Assembly (NCBI RefSeq): GCF_000208745.1
Contig: NC_030854.1
Location: 6,532,057 to 6,596,056 of the forward strand
DNA: 64,000 bases
Origin: Theobroma cacao
Lineage: Eukaryota > Streptophyta > Magnoliopsida > Malvales > Malvaceae
Direction: 5' to 3'
Made by a program: the position numbers and the translations under genes. This document shows positions 24,092 through 36,110 of the stretch, one piece after another. Position 1 is the first letter of the stretch. Every line of letters begins with the position of its first letter. The notes below the pieces were generated by a model that saw only the letters and a program-made list of their open reading frames with translations, made no database searches and was not told the origin of the DNA.

Positions 24092-27000
24092 AAATCTATC
24101 TTACAGGTTGAGCTGAACCTAAAAGACACATGTTCAAGAGCTCAACTAAGGGAAAAGCAGCCTTGGTACATGGACAGTGGCTGCTCAAGGCACATGACTG
24201 AAAATAAAATGCTGTTTACTCAACTGGACAAGAAAAATGTAGGTACTGTTTCCTTTGGTGATGGTTTTAAAGGTAGAATTTATAGTATAGGAATAATTGC
24301 TAAGAACTCTCAAGCTCGAATTAGTCATGTGTTGCTGATTAAAGGTTTGAAACATAATTTATTGAGTATCAGCCAATTATGTGATAAAGGTTTTAAGGTT
24401 GCTTTGATTCAAATAAATGTAAAGTGATAAATATAAGTACTAACAAAGTTTCATTTATAGGAAAAAGAATTAAGAATATGTATGTTATATTTCTTGAAGA
24501 TCTTGAGGTGAATTGTGAAACATGTCTTATAGCAAATGTTGAAAATAATGGCCGGTTATGGCATAGGAGACTTGGTCATGTAAGCATGCATACCATTTCA
24601 AAATTGATAAGAAAAAATTTGGTTATAGGATTGCCTGAGCTTAAATTTGAATATGATCAAATTTGTGATGCATGCCAACTAGGAAAATAAGTTAGAACAT
24701 CTTTCAAAAGTAAGAAGAATGTGTCAACCTCTAGACCACTTGAATTGCTGCACATTGATCTATTTGGGGCAATTAGCACAACCAGTCTAGGAGGAAAATC
24801 ATATGGCTTTGTGATAATTGATGACAACTCTAGGTATACTTGGGTTTACTTGCTCATAAGAATGATGCACTACCAGCATTTATAAATCTTTGTAGGAAGG
24901 TTGAAAATGAAAAAGGACTGGTCATAGTTAGCATTTGGAGTGATCATGGAGGTGAGTTTGTGGGAGATGAGTTTGAAAACTTTTCTAATGAAAAAGGGTT
25001 GGATCATAATTTTTCTACACCTAGAACACACCAACAAAATGGAGTTGTAGAAAGGAAAAATCAAACCTTGAAGGAAATGGCTCGAACCATGCTGTGTGAA
25101 AATAATCTTCCAAGGTACTTTTGGGCAGAAATTGTAAACACAGCAGCATACATCCTTAATAGAGTGTCAATAAGATCCATGATATCAAAGATTCCTTATG
25201 AATTATACAAAGGTAGAAAACCAAATATTTCTCACCTTAAAAGCTTTGGCTACAAATGTTTTGTGTTGTACAATGGAAAACATCATTTAGGAAAGTTTGA
25301 TGCTAAATGTGATGAGGCTATATTTCTAGGATATGCATTGAACTCAAAAGCTTATAGAGTCTTTAACAAAAGATCTTTAACCATTAAGGAGTCAATCCAT
25401 GTAGTTTTTGATGAACCAATGCCTTGCAAAAGGAAATTCCTACTGATGAAGATGATACAGATGACATTGAAAGACAAATGGAAGAAATGAGCTTAGATGA
25501 TAAGAAAAACAGTGAAAAAAATTCCTTACGAAGAGAAACAGAACCTCCACCCTTAGAAACCCTGCAAAGGACTGAAAATCAACACAATGATATTCTAAAG
25601 AGCTGGAGGTATATCAAGGATCATCCACAAGAGTAAATCATAGGTGATATTTCTCAAGGAGTCAAGACTAGGAGAGGAACTAGAGAAACATGTGAATTCA
25701 TAGCTTTCATCTTACAAGTTGAGCCTAAAAGCTTTGAGGAGGTAGAAAAAGAGGAAAGCTGGATATTAGCCATGCAAGAAGAGCTTGATCAATTTGAGAG
25801 TAAGGAAATGTTATTAGAAACAAAGCTTGGTTAGTGGCTCAGGGGTATAACCAAAAAGAAGGAATTGACTATGATGAAACCTTTGCACCTGTTGCTAGGA
25901 TAGAAGCTATAAGATTGTTGCTTGCATTTGCTTGTTTCATGAACTTTAAACTATTTCAAATGGATGTAAAAAATGCAATTTTAAATGGTTTCATTCAAGA
26001 AGAAGTCTATGTTGAGCAACCCCCCGTATTTGAGGACTATGAGAAACCAGATTATGTGTTCAAACTTCATAAGGCCTTGTATGGACTAAAACAAGCTCCG
26101 AGAGCATGGTATGAAAGACTCTCTAGGTTTTTAGTTGAGAAAGGATATAGTAGAGGAAGCATTGATACAACACTTTTTATCAAAAAATGCTTGAATGATT
26201 TAATTGTTGTTCAAATCTATATGGATGATATTGTGTTTAGTGCAACTAATGAGGCTTTATGCAAGAACTTTACTGAAGAGATGCAGGGTGAATTCGAAAT
26301 GAGCATGATGGGTGAGTTGAAATTCTTTCTTCGCCTCCAAATCAAACAAAGTGAGGAAGGAATCTTCATTAGCCAAGAAAAATATATTCAAGACATGTTG
26401 AAAAATTCAACATGCTGAAGTTGAAATCAATTAGCACACTAATGAGTCCATCCACAAAACTTGATGCTGATGAAAAAGGAAAAAGTGTTGAACAAAAGCT
26501 TTATAAAGGCATGATTGGATCCCTGTTGTACTTAACTACTAGTATGCTGAATATTCAATTTAGTATGTATTTGTGTGCACGACTTCAATCACAACCTAAA
26601 GAGTCACACTTGATTGCAGTGAAAAGAATCTTTAGGTACCTTCTAGACACACAAAATTTAAGAATGTGGTATCCTAGAAGAACATCTTTCAATCTTATTG
26701 GATATTCAGATGCAGACTTTGCTGGAAGCAAAATAGATAGAAAGAGCACCAGTGGAACATGTTAGTTTCTAGGAGATAAGCTTGTATCTTGTTTGAGTGA
26801 AAAAACAAAACTCAGTTGCTTTCTCCACAACTGAAGCTGAATATATTTCTTTAGATAGTTGCTGTACTCAGATTTTATGGATCAAAAAACAATTAAAAGA
26901 CTTTGGCATAACCTTGCATAATGTACCAATATTTTGTGATAACACTAGTGCCATTAATATATCAAAGAATCTTGTATAGCACTCTAAGACCAAGCATATT

Positions 27001-27159
27001 GAGATTAGACATCACTTTATTAGAGATTATGTAATTAAAGGAGACATTAAAATTGAGTTTGTTAGCACCATGAAACAATTAGCTGATATATTCACCAAAC
27101 CCCTAAATGAGGAAATATTTTGTGAAATTAAGAGAAATTTAGGGATGGTTAATGTGTAG
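24092..27159 (+). pseudogene. Pol of copia-1: protease, integrase, RT, RNase H (broken)
   Basis: The frame continues from the gag stop. The protease motif DSGCSRHM is at 24170 onward; the pre-integrase zinc region (LWHRRLGHVSMHT and CDACQLG) at about 24550-24690; the integrase core with SDHGGEF and NGVVERKNQTLKEMA at about 24730-25420; RT at 25720-26418 with YVEQPPVFEDYEKPDYV and catalytic IYMDDIVF; and RNase H at 26690-27000 with YSDADFAGSK. The end ADIFTKPL precedes the stop TAG at 27157-27159. Frameshifts sit near 24395 (1 base), 24850 (about 4 bases) and 26405, and there are several stops. Order PR-INT-RT-RH identifies copia. Confidence 0.92.
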
Positions 27160-27214
27160 GAGCTATAAGAAAATTTTTTGAGTTTTTCATTGACAAAACA
27201 GTATGGACTTAGTC

Positions 27215-27250
27215 GATTAAGAATTTTTTAGTCAACTAAGAGTGTTCTGT
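27215..27250 (+). promoter_or_regulatory. LTR-type TTAGTCGA/GTCAACTAAG motif pair between pol and env-like region
   Basis: ACTTAGTCGATTAAG followed by TTAGTCAACTAAG repeats the palindromic words clustered in the copia LTRs, here in the internal region just after the pol stop. Its function is unknown. Confidence 0.3.
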
Positions 27251-27550
27251 CTCTTTAAATAATAAGATTCAGTCATTAAAGAGAGAATGAATAAAATAGT
27301 TAAAAAGAATAGTCTATCGGGTGAAGAAAATAGGCAGCAAGTACCTCCTAACTGAAAAAAAAATGAGAGGTAAAGCTTTAAATTTTGAAATGGAGAAAAA
27401 CTGACAGCATTTAAGGGGGAGTCAGACGGTTACTCATAACTCCTCATCCATATTCTTCATTTTCTCTTACCAGAAACCTCTACTCTGAAAAATCGAAATC
27501 CCATTTCTTCCTAATCCTCAAACCATAAGTCAGAAACATCTCAAAACCAA

Positions 27551-29471
27551 ATGGCAAAATCCACCCTGTCAAAAGAAATTTTGGAAAAGAATAAGGGCAA
27601 ACGGCCAATGGAGGAAAGTCCACAAGCAGAAATTTAGAAAAAGAAGAAAACAGTTGTGTTCGCCTTTGAGGTTGAGAAAATTAAGAAAAGTAGATAGAGA
27701 AGGAACACAGAGCAGAGGAAAAGAAAAAGAAAGAAAAATCCTCCAAGAAAGGTAAGGTTCTATATTAAATGTTTAGAAATAAAACCCATGAGGATAGGTT
27801 CAAGAGAATTGATAATGCTTCGATTACTTGTGGAAAATTTATTGACTGGAAGAGCTTCAATGAAAATCCTGAAATTCAAGTAGTTCTGTCAAATTACTTT
27901 GAGGAAATGAAACTAAAAAAATTTAGCACTTTCAAGAACCGAACCTATAGTCCTAGCCTTTTGAAAGAATTTTATGCTAGCATAGCTTTAGAAGAAGATC
28001 AACTGAACGATCCTGAAGATTTCGTTAAGGATGGTTTGGATGTTTTCATAAATGGAAAGGAATTTGTTGTGATTGCTGTAAACTTAGGAAGTTTGCTTAA
28101 AATTGAATGTGAAGAGGGAGACTTTGAAATGCTTGAGAATTATGATCCATGATCTCTATAGGAGATTATAACTGGAAAGAAAGAAAAATACTCTTCCAAA
28201 AGTAATGCTAGTTTCATTACAAGCCCCTAAATCCTAATTTTGCATTACTTTATTATTGTAAACATTCATGGAAGAAGTGGTAGTTTTTGCTATGTTAGCC
28301 TTCAGAACTTATGGCTGATAGAGCATACTTTTAATGGTGCTCCATTCAACCTAGGCCGATTCATGATAGAGAGAATGAGGGGAGCCTGTAGAGTTGACAA
28401 GGTAAATCTACCATATGGAAATGTGATCACTTCACTAGTTAGGAAGAAGGGACTATGGAATTCCTAGTATGAAATGGATTTAGTTAAAAGTAGGGACCAA
28501 GCTATATATCTTGGTAGTCTGCCTAAGATGGGGTATAAACTGGATGGAGAAAAATTTGTTAAAACCCCCAAGGTCACTCTAGGAAAAGAATATTCTCTCC
28601 TTGCTCAATCTGAGGCAGCCCCTTCTTAGTTCTCAAATGAGATGGTTTTGAATTTGCCAATGCGAATTGATGGAAAGCTTACTGATCGGACTGTGAGGTT
28701 GCAGAAAATAGAAGAAAAGTTGGAAGAACTTGAAAATATGATGAAAGGAAAAGGAAAATCAATGTCTGAGCCTGTTGCTGTAGATACCTTAACACCAGCA
28801 GGACAGGCTGCTGAAAGCCCTGCCTTCCAAGTAGAAGGATCAACTTTTCAGGCTGCAAGTTTTGTCATTCAAGTCGAGGTTCTTGAACCAGAAGTTGATC
28901 AACCAAGAAAATCTCCAACTCTTGAGCCTTAGAGTAAAGATGAATCAGATCAAGGCACAGAAGTGCTAGGTTCATTTGAAAAGTCCCCATCTCATCATGA
29001 ACCGCACAAGATCAACCATCTCCTCCCAATTCAGAGGAAGTCTCAATAATGGATGTTTTTCACCAAATGGTCCGAGAAGAACAAGTTAAAAAGGAAGCAG
29101 TTAAAGGGAAAGCATAAAAATCAGTATCTCCAAGAGAATCCCCTAAACTAGCTTATACTATAGAGGAACAATCTGGGAAAGGAAAAGAAAAAGCTGCTGT
29201 AGCTCCACAAGCCAAGCCTAAACCATCTGGTAAAGGCAAGAAGACAATGGCAACTAAGACCAAATTCCTTAAGAGAAAGAAATATTCTAGAATAACTGAA
29301 AAAGCTAGACCATCAGCCATCTCTTCTCTTCAAGACCCCCTTGAAATTTTTGATAAATCATCCCTTGAACCCTCACCACAGAAATCACCTCCAGAACTAT
29401 CTCCTGATCCCTTTAATGTTTTCTATGGCATGGATAAATCTACCCCTTCAGCCTTTTCAGAAGTTGATTGA
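27551..29471 (+). pseudogene. Env-like third region of the SIRE copia element (decayed)
   Basis: Between the pol stop and the 3' LTR lies a coding-like stretch starting with ATG at 27551 (MAKSTLSKEILEKNKGKRP) and continuing in frames at 27769-28152, 28240-28467, 28642-28932 and 29247-29471. The first three longer pieces share one frame, the last is shifted, and stops separate them. It has a Lys-rich start, a region beginning RNKTHEDRFKRI that resembles the plant transposon-protein domain of SIRE env-like frames, a short coiled coil (LQKIEEKLEELENMM), and a Pro/Ser-rich end. I see no convincing signal peptide or membrane segment in the surviving pieces. The call rests on position and style; a captured host sequence is the alternative. 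Confidence 0.6.
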
Positions 29472-30172
29472 GCACCCCTCAGTATGATGATGACAAAAAG
29501 GGGGAAAATTATAGAAAACTTAGGAGAGATAAAGGGTAAAAATATCTAGGGGCAATTTAGGAACAAAACAATGACTACAGTTTTTCTGATGGTTTTTGTT
29601 CTGTTGACAGTTGAACATCTGAATTTAACTTTGTTGTTTATATTATTGTGTTGAAATAGGATGCTATTAAGCTGCTTATATTATTTAGTTGCTGATGGTT
29701 AATCATTTAAATCTGTTCTTGATGTTTATGGTATTTTTTACTGCTGTTGTTTAAAGTTTTTGTGCTGATATTGGGCTTTTATGCTGATAATTAATTTTTT
29801 TTATGATATTGTGAATGGAATTTGGCTAAAAATATATATGGATGCTGATTGTACTATATTTGTTAGATGATTAATGGCACAAATAAAATCTGAAAACAAT
29901 ATGCTGATGACAGACAGTTAATTGAAATATTAATGATATTCTGTCAACCAGTCACCTATTATTGATCATTCTTTATGTCTGCACTAATATATTCTAAATA
30001 TATAATGTCATTGTCTGTATGACATAAATAAAAACTTGCTGAAATAAATAATAAAATACGCACACACTAAGGGGGAGCACACACTTAGAGGGAGGAAAAC
30101 CTCCATTTTTTGTAGAACAAAAAGGAACCAATAGACACTATGCTGTTAATCAAGGAATGATTTGTCATCATC
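29472..30172 (+). other. T-rich untranslated part of copia-1 before the 3' LTR
   Basis: There is no coding here. TTTGTTG/GCTGAT-like words recur, and an internal purine tract AAGGGGGAGC lies at 30069-30078, about 110 bases before the true polypurine tract. Confidence 0.5.
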
Positions 30173-30186
30173 AAAAAGGGGAAGAT
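30173..30186 (+). other. Polypurine tract of copia-1
   Basis: AAAAAGGGGAAGAT directly precedes the 3' LTR start TGTTGGCTCC at 30187. Confidence 0.85.
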
Positions 30187-31366
30187 TGTTGGCTCCATTA
30201 GTTTTGATGATAATAAAACATTCCCATTCATTTATGTCAATATCTCTACTTGAGTGTGTAGCACAAAAAAATTGTATGCTAAGAATAAATCAATCATTTA
30301 AAGGCACATATCAAAAATCATAAGAATAAGAAGCTACAATTGATCAACAAAACAGAAGCCTCTTGGTTGGATAATGAAAGGTGTTAGTTAGTTAAAATTC
30401 AAATTAGAAGTTGGCGAGCTCAAGAGAATTGAGAGACAGAGAAGACTTAGTTGACCAAGAAGTAGGTTAGTCAACTAAGAACCTATTGCCAGAAATCTAG
30501 ACTTCAAGACAGAAACAATTTAATCGACTAAGAAGGAAGTTAGTCGACTAAGTGCTCACTGCCAAAAACTGGGATCAGAAGACAGAAACAACTTAGTCGA
30601 CTAAGAGTGCAGTTAGTCAACTAAGATCATTTTGTCAAAAAATTTGAATTAAGCAGTAAAAGACAGATTAACGGCTAGAATTGCTACTAAACTGTTTCCA
30701 ACGGTCAAAAACTACCTAACACCTATCAGAGCTGATTTTTCAAGTATTTAAGAAGCTCTCAACGGCTAGAAAATGTAATTAAGGCTTCCAAGTCCAAAAA
30801 GAGCTCAAAAAAATTACAAAAACCTTCAGCATACTTTCTACACTTCACTCATATTCTTGTAAAAGATTAAAGCACTTCACTTTGTACCACTTGGATGAAG
30901 TCAGTGATCATAGGTACACATTTATTTCTTTTCTCCTTGTATATTTAGAGTGTGCGAGACACTCTAAGGGATTTATTCAAGCTTGGATTGATTGATTGAG
31001 TGTATAGGTTCTAACTTAGCCTAGAAAAGTTAGTTGTTGGGTTTTAGTTGATCTCGGTAAAAATCATTGTGAAAAGTTTTGGCTGAGCTTGGTAAAAGCC
31101 ATTGTAAAAGCTTGGTGAAAGCTTGGGAATTTCACCATTCATAGTGATTAGTTTGGAAAATCCTTGGTTCAACAATCAAGGTAGTGGATGTAGGTCTTGG
31201 ATCGAACCACTATAAATTCTTATGTGATTGTTTGCTCTGTTTTTAGTTTTTCATTCATCTTTAAATCTTTCTTTTATCTTGCATTTGTCCCCAATCAGAA
31301 GTTAATTTTAGTAAAAGCCAAAAAGTGCTATTCACCCCCCTCTAGCACATTTACTTAGGACTAACA
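30187..31366 (+). repeat. 3' LTR of copia-1
   Basis: It starts TGTTGGCTCC and ends GGACTAACA. It aligns over its length with the 5' LTR, including the GTCGACTAA cluster at about 30450-30620. Confidence 0.93.
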
Positions 31367-31794
31367 AAAAAAGGGGATACGAAGATCCAAAACTAAATGA
31401 AGAGAAAAGAAATTTCTTGAACAATGGGATGATCGAAAGACCAAAATATCATCAAAATATTTAAAAATTAAAAAATGTCCTAAACAAAAAGAACTAAATT
31501 AACAAAACCAAACAAAAATGCCTCATACATTTTGTAAAATACCCAAAATCTCATAAAAATCCTTGCCATTGTGAAAAGAATAAAAAGACCGAAATGCCCT
31601 CAATTTATTCTTAAAAGCCAAAAATATCCTTAACAAAAAAGGAGAATCTTAATGTAGATAGACCAAAATGCCTTTAACATATTCAAAAATACCGAATATA
31701 TATCCCATAAAAAAATTGTACCATGCTAAATAGATAGAAATACCCTGACCATTTTAAAAAAACTTGAAAATGTCCTAATTAGTTGTCATAAACA

Positions 31795-32690
31795 CAAAAG
31801 GTATTTAAGCTCAAGGAATTCCAAGGAATATGGAAGCAAAAGAAGTGGACAATTTCCTTTGAAGCTTGGAACAATACTTCAAGGCCATAAGCATCACAGT
31901 GGATGCTTTACAAGTTAATTCTACAACGATGTATTTGGTGGACATTGCCTTGCTATGATGGAGACGTAAGTGTAATGAAAAGTTCAGGGAAGTAACCATT
32001 AGCACTTGGGTGGAGTTCTAGAAGGAGTTTCAAAAGCAATTCTACCTTGAGTATATAGATGTTAAGCCACATGGAAAGCTCATAAGGCTTACCTAACAAG
32101 GCAAGGTAAGAAAATATGTAAAATCTTTGAATCATTATTGCAAATTAACGATTTTGGTGAAAAACAAGCACTCTTTGCATTTATGGATGGGCTTAAACCA
32201 TAAGACAAGTTGGAAATCCAAAGGTGAGGTGTATAGAATATCACAAAGGCCATGACTATGGTGGAATCATTAATTGAGTTGTGAAAGTTTGACAACAAGC
32301 CTTTTCTTTCCAAACCCAAGAAAGAGAGTAAAGATTAGGGAAAAAAAGACAGTGGATTAAAGGAAGAAGCTTATGAAAAGTCACCATGCCATCGAACAAA
32401 GGTAATCACCAAGTAGAAGGGTAAGGAAAGAAAACCCATCAAATGTTTCTTATGCAAGGAACAACACTTGACGACAGATTGCCTTATGCATATAAAGCTC
32501 GTGGCCATCACGATGGACAAGGAGGATCCAAGAAATTAGAGTGACAACCAGTGTGTAGAAGAACCCAATGAACAATCACACTTGGGGAGCTTAGTGTTAT
32601 ACAAGGAAGAGGAGACCATACAATCTGAAAGAACGACCAGTGTAGTGGCAAGGAGTGCCATGATCCACGGTTAGGGAGCCTAGAAGCTCA
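31795..32690 (+). pseudogene. Gypsy gag with CCHC zinc knuckle (broken)
   Basis: The reading starts inside gag (AKEVDNF then SLEQYFKAISI) and continues with the gag core STWVEF and FQKQFYLEYIDVK, the KVRKYVKSLNHY segment and LWMDGLKP, with a stop roughly every 30-60 codons (for example TGG to TGA at 31859). A zinc knuckle CFLCKEQHLTTDC of CX2CX3HX4C spacing lies at 32443-32481, and HLGSLVLYKEEE follows. This matches the gag of a common plant gypsy group in which a GS-L-L motif follows the knuckle. The exact lineage was not determined. Confidence 0.78.
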
Positions 32691-33063
32691 CTGAGATTGG
32701 GCAACATCGTGTTCCATCGAGGGGAGCAACCAATAACAATGGAATTTCATATGGTCTAAGAGAAACCAAGATCAATGATAACGGGACAGCCAGAAACGGG
32801 GGCCAATATGCCTAAGACATGGACACAAAATCATCGAGACTAACCAATCACTCATAAGACTAGAAGGTTGAGACAACCGGTGAATTGGTTCACAGCAAGT
32901 GTCCAAGAAGATAATGCATTCCAAAGAAGTGTGCACAAGCCAAAAGAACACAAAATGAAGTCACTCTAGGCAAAGACATGCAAGAGGACAGTCGCAACAT
33001 GATAATGCACAAAGACATCCATCTCTTAACAATGAGGGTGTTGTTGGATTAAGTGGGGGAAGA

Positions 33064-33675
33064 TGTCACGATCCAAGTGTTCAGACCAAGCTAGGCAACC
33101 TAGTAGACCAGCAACCTTGGCAATCTAGTAGGCCAATAGGCCCAACCTAGGAGTTTGTTCTGATTTAAATTTTAGTAAAATCTGATGTATTTAAAGTTAA
33201 ATAAATTTACTTAAGATTTGATTTGATTTGATTAAAATTTATTTGAATTTGAATATCATTTTTCAAATTTAAATACTCCTAATCCTAGCCCATAAAGGGT
33301 CATTAAACTATAATTATCTCCTCTCTTCATTCACAACACATCAAAGAAATGCAGAGCATTTCATTTCTTTAAAAAGCTTTCTTTCTTTTGTATTTGTGGG
33401 TTTTAGACTTAGTCAAATCAGTGTTAATTAGTATTAATCCTAAAGACAAACATTATTTATTAATCGCATATAAAACCCCACGCCAGTCTTTCTAATGGAC
33501 ACCTCCGGTAAGTAGTAAGTAATTAAGAAGAAAATTAGTATGAGTGATATATTTGGATTCAGAACCTCTCCTATGTTTTTATCGTTTTACTCTTTCAATC
33601 ATGCTCTCATAGTTTGAATTCGTTCGTGCTCATGCTTACGCATGCATTACTTAACCTTTTTCATTTTTCCAGTTT
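33064..33675 (+). repeat. 3' LTR of element G
   Basis: It begins TGTCACGATCC after the polypurine tract. A GCATATAAAACC TATA-like site lies near 33467. The far end is set near 33675 because a primer-site-like TGTTATCAAAGT follows at 33680-33691, but no target duplication could be tested. Confidence 0.55.
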
Positions 33676-33691
33676 AATCTGTTATCAAAGT

Positions 33692-34600
33692 AAAGTAATT
33701 ATTTATCCAAAATAAAAAAGTATAGTATTGAAAAAGTTTCTTTCCTCGACATGTTTTCAACAAATCTATTAACCTTCTTTGACAAGTTGTGATTGTAAAA
33801 ATCGTTTTAGACGTTAGTAGTTCTCCCATGAACTCCCGTTTCTCTTATTTGCTGTGACAATTTTTTATGCGCTGTTGGCCTTTAAAGAAAAACAAAATTT
33901 TTCCTTTTGACAATTGCTTCTTCAAATTTTCTTCCTCTTTTTCAGTGAAAGGTCTTACATTCATTAAATTTCTTAGTTCTTACATCTATTCATAAACTTC
34001 TGTTTTTGTGAATCTACTTATAAGTTAATTAAAATTTAACGATAAGCTCCAAATAGGATATTTCAAAATTAGAATTTGAGACCTTAACTTCCAACTCTCA
34101 AATATGAATACTAAAATAAAAAGAATTAACAATATTATTTATGAAATGAAAGAGAAAATCATTTGCAATTGCATCGTTCAGTCTACTGTGTCTCTTAATT
34201 AATGTACAAACACAAAAAATAAAAATTAAAAAAATTAAGTTTATGGATAAAAAGTTGCAACATACAGATTCGACAAAATCACAGAACATGTTATGTTGAA
34301 GTATATGTTGATTAGGATTCTTAAATTGCATGTTTTCTAGCTTTGCTTAATTATTATCAATTAATTACTATGTCGTGTGTCTTGCACACATGTTGCTTTT
34401 TCACTAATTCTTGACCAAATTAAAAAGGCATATTATTCTGGTCATCTCTATTTTCTTTTGGCTTTTCTTAACTAAGTTCCCTAGTGTTTACACTTCGCTG
34501 ATGTCTTCGTGATCCCACGTTTCTTTCGCAGAAGCAAGAAAAAGATTTGTCCTTTATATGATTTATTATCAATTAGGGGAAGAGCTTGAATATCTTTGCT
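33692..34600. other. No recognisable gene
   Basis: AT-rich sequence, with a minus-strand frame at 34098-34331 that is low-complexity and not credible. No repeat shared with the rest of the window was seen. Confidence 0.4.
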
Positions 34601-34609
34601 CGAGGTTTT

Positions 34610-35335
34610 TTCTGTGTAACCCAAGGCACATGGATATATGATCTTTCATCTTTTGTCTTTCAACTCAATGTATGGCTCGTCTTCTTGACCTGCTACAATC
34701 CAAAACACTGTTCTATCTTTCATTTCAACTTATGGCTCGTGTTCCTGACCTGCTACGATCTAGATCCTTGTCAGTTTTTGTTGACTTCTTTCTTCTAACC
34801 TTTTAATGCGATTTCCTAGTATTCTACTGGTAATGCTTTATACCCTTTGATTTAGGGTACAACATAATGACCTACTGGAAAATTGACCTTCGTTGAAAGC
34901 CAATATAAATTTAAAATCCTTGGACGGTGGATCGGAAATGAGACAGAGAAAGGTCTTCATTTTTCTCTAAGACTAGGATTTTGTTTGGAGTAATAGATTG
35001 AGCTCTTCTTGCAACTCGCACATCAAGTGTGCTCTCCTGTTTCTGTAACTATACTTTTAAGATTCCTTGATACGTAACGATCGAGTTGGAACCTGCTTCA
35101 TCGAGGGCAATTCCCCACCTCACAAGTAGGATTTCTCGCGTCTTAGGCCAACGAAAGAGAGTGACGTCCTTGACCCAAATCAAAATTGATGGTCAAACTA
35201 ACTATTTCGCAATTCGCCACTGTCCCGGTTGATGAGAACGTCTAGACCTATTTCACTATGAGTGCTCAAGCTATATATATGAAAAATCAATTCATATTCT
35301 AGATTTGCTGAAATTGGCATAATTGTTAGACTTAG
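34610..35335 (-). pseudogene. Left copy of a duplicated gene-like segment, broken
   Basis: This matches 40370-41037 over most of its length in the same orientation, at what looks like about 80 percent identity. The shared part includes the stretch that is open on the minus strand in the right copy (40607-40987), but here stops interrupt it. It also holds a local duplication of about 60 bases (TATGGCTCGT...GACCTGCTAC at 34672 and 34732). The function is not recognised. Confidence 0.55.
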
Positions 35336-35339
35336 CAAA

Positions 35340-35597
35340 CTAATTAATTATTCTGATTAATCTAATTAATCTATTTGGTCAATAATAAACGTAGAAATTG
35401 GCATTATTCTAATTAATCTGTTTTTTTTGTTTTTCATTTTCTTTTCTCAAAGATCAAACTCATAAATTATAAGACTTGAGGAAGTGACTCAATGACTCAA
35501 TAATTACAAGTCACACTATACTGGCCTCTTTACAATCTCTTCAATCTTAAATCTAATATATAGCATATACCTTTTAATAAGATTAAAATAATATGTG
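35340..35597. other. AT-rich spacer, nothing recognised
   Basis: It contains simple AATTAATC-like runs near 35340-35420. No coding was seen. Confidence 0.4.
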
Positions 35598-35619
35598 ACA
35601 CACTACAAAAAATATGGTT

Positions 35620-36110
35620 CTTTTCAACGGAAATTAAAAAAATTTCAATCAATTTTTTCCGACGGATTTCCAACAGAAAATTTTCAACAGAAAAATTCCG
35701 TTGAAAATCCGTTGGCGAGCAAAAAAAGAGAGAAGACAACCAATTCTGACGGAATTTCCAACGGAAAAATTTCCGTTGGAAAAATTTTTGATGAGCGAAA
35801 AAAAAACAGGAGACCACCATTTCTGATGGAATTTTTAACGGAATTTTTGTTGAAAAATTCCAACGCAAAATTTTCTGTTGGAAAAATTTTTGGGAAGCAA
35901 AAAAAGACAGGAGACTACCATTTCAGACGAAATTTTCAACTAAACTTCTGTTGAAAATTTCCAACGAAAAATTTTCTATTAGAAATCTATCGGAAAGTTC
36001 TAAGACTAAAAAAAAATTAAAACCCGTTGAAGTTTCCAACGGAAATTTTGTTGGAAAAAGTTATTACCAACATAAATTTTTTAACGGAATATTCCGTTGG
36101 TAATAATAAT
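35620..36110. repeat. Left subterminal repeat zone of the CACTA element
   Basis: There are ten or more degenerate copies of TTCCAACGGAAA and its inverse TTTCCGTTGGAAA. In En/Spm such motifs bind the element's own DNA-binding protein; that role is inferred here. The frames across this zone are products of the repeat, not genes. Confidence 0.8.

Larger units (their letters stand above)
21217..31366 (+). mobile_element. SIRE/Maximus-type Ty1-copia retrotransposon, near full length (copia-1)
   Basis: A 10.15-kb element has LTRs of 1183 and 1180 bases, an exact target duplication AAAAA (21212-21216, 31367-31371), a primer-binding site, gag-PR-INT-RT-RNase H order, and an extra region between pol and the 3' LTR. 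Long LTRs, a zinc-knuckle gag continuing into pol and a post-pol env-like region are typical of the SIRE lineage. The LTRs differ visibly by scattered substitutions and small indels, and the coding has stops and shifts, so it is an old, inactive copy. It inserted into the A-rich leader of a gypsy remnant. The AAAAA duplication lies in an A-run, which weakens it slightly as evidence. Confidence 0.92.
31372..33680 (+). mobile_element. Gag-only Ty3-gypsy remnant with 3' LTR (element G)
   Basis: After the copia-1 insertion the A-rich leader continues (31372-31790), then a gag pseudogene, about 370 bases without coding, a polypurine tract AAGTGGGGGAAGA (33051-33063), and an LTR start TGTCACGATCC at 33064. 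Protease, RT and integrase are missing, so the element is an internally deleted, non-autonomous copy. Its 5' LTR was not found. The LTR end near 33675 is uncertain. Confidence 0.7.

Noticed and set aside
35530..35954. Frames of about 110-119 codons on both strands at the CACTA left end
   Set aside because: They are created by the subterminal motif repeats, with the same words in each unit, and are not genes.
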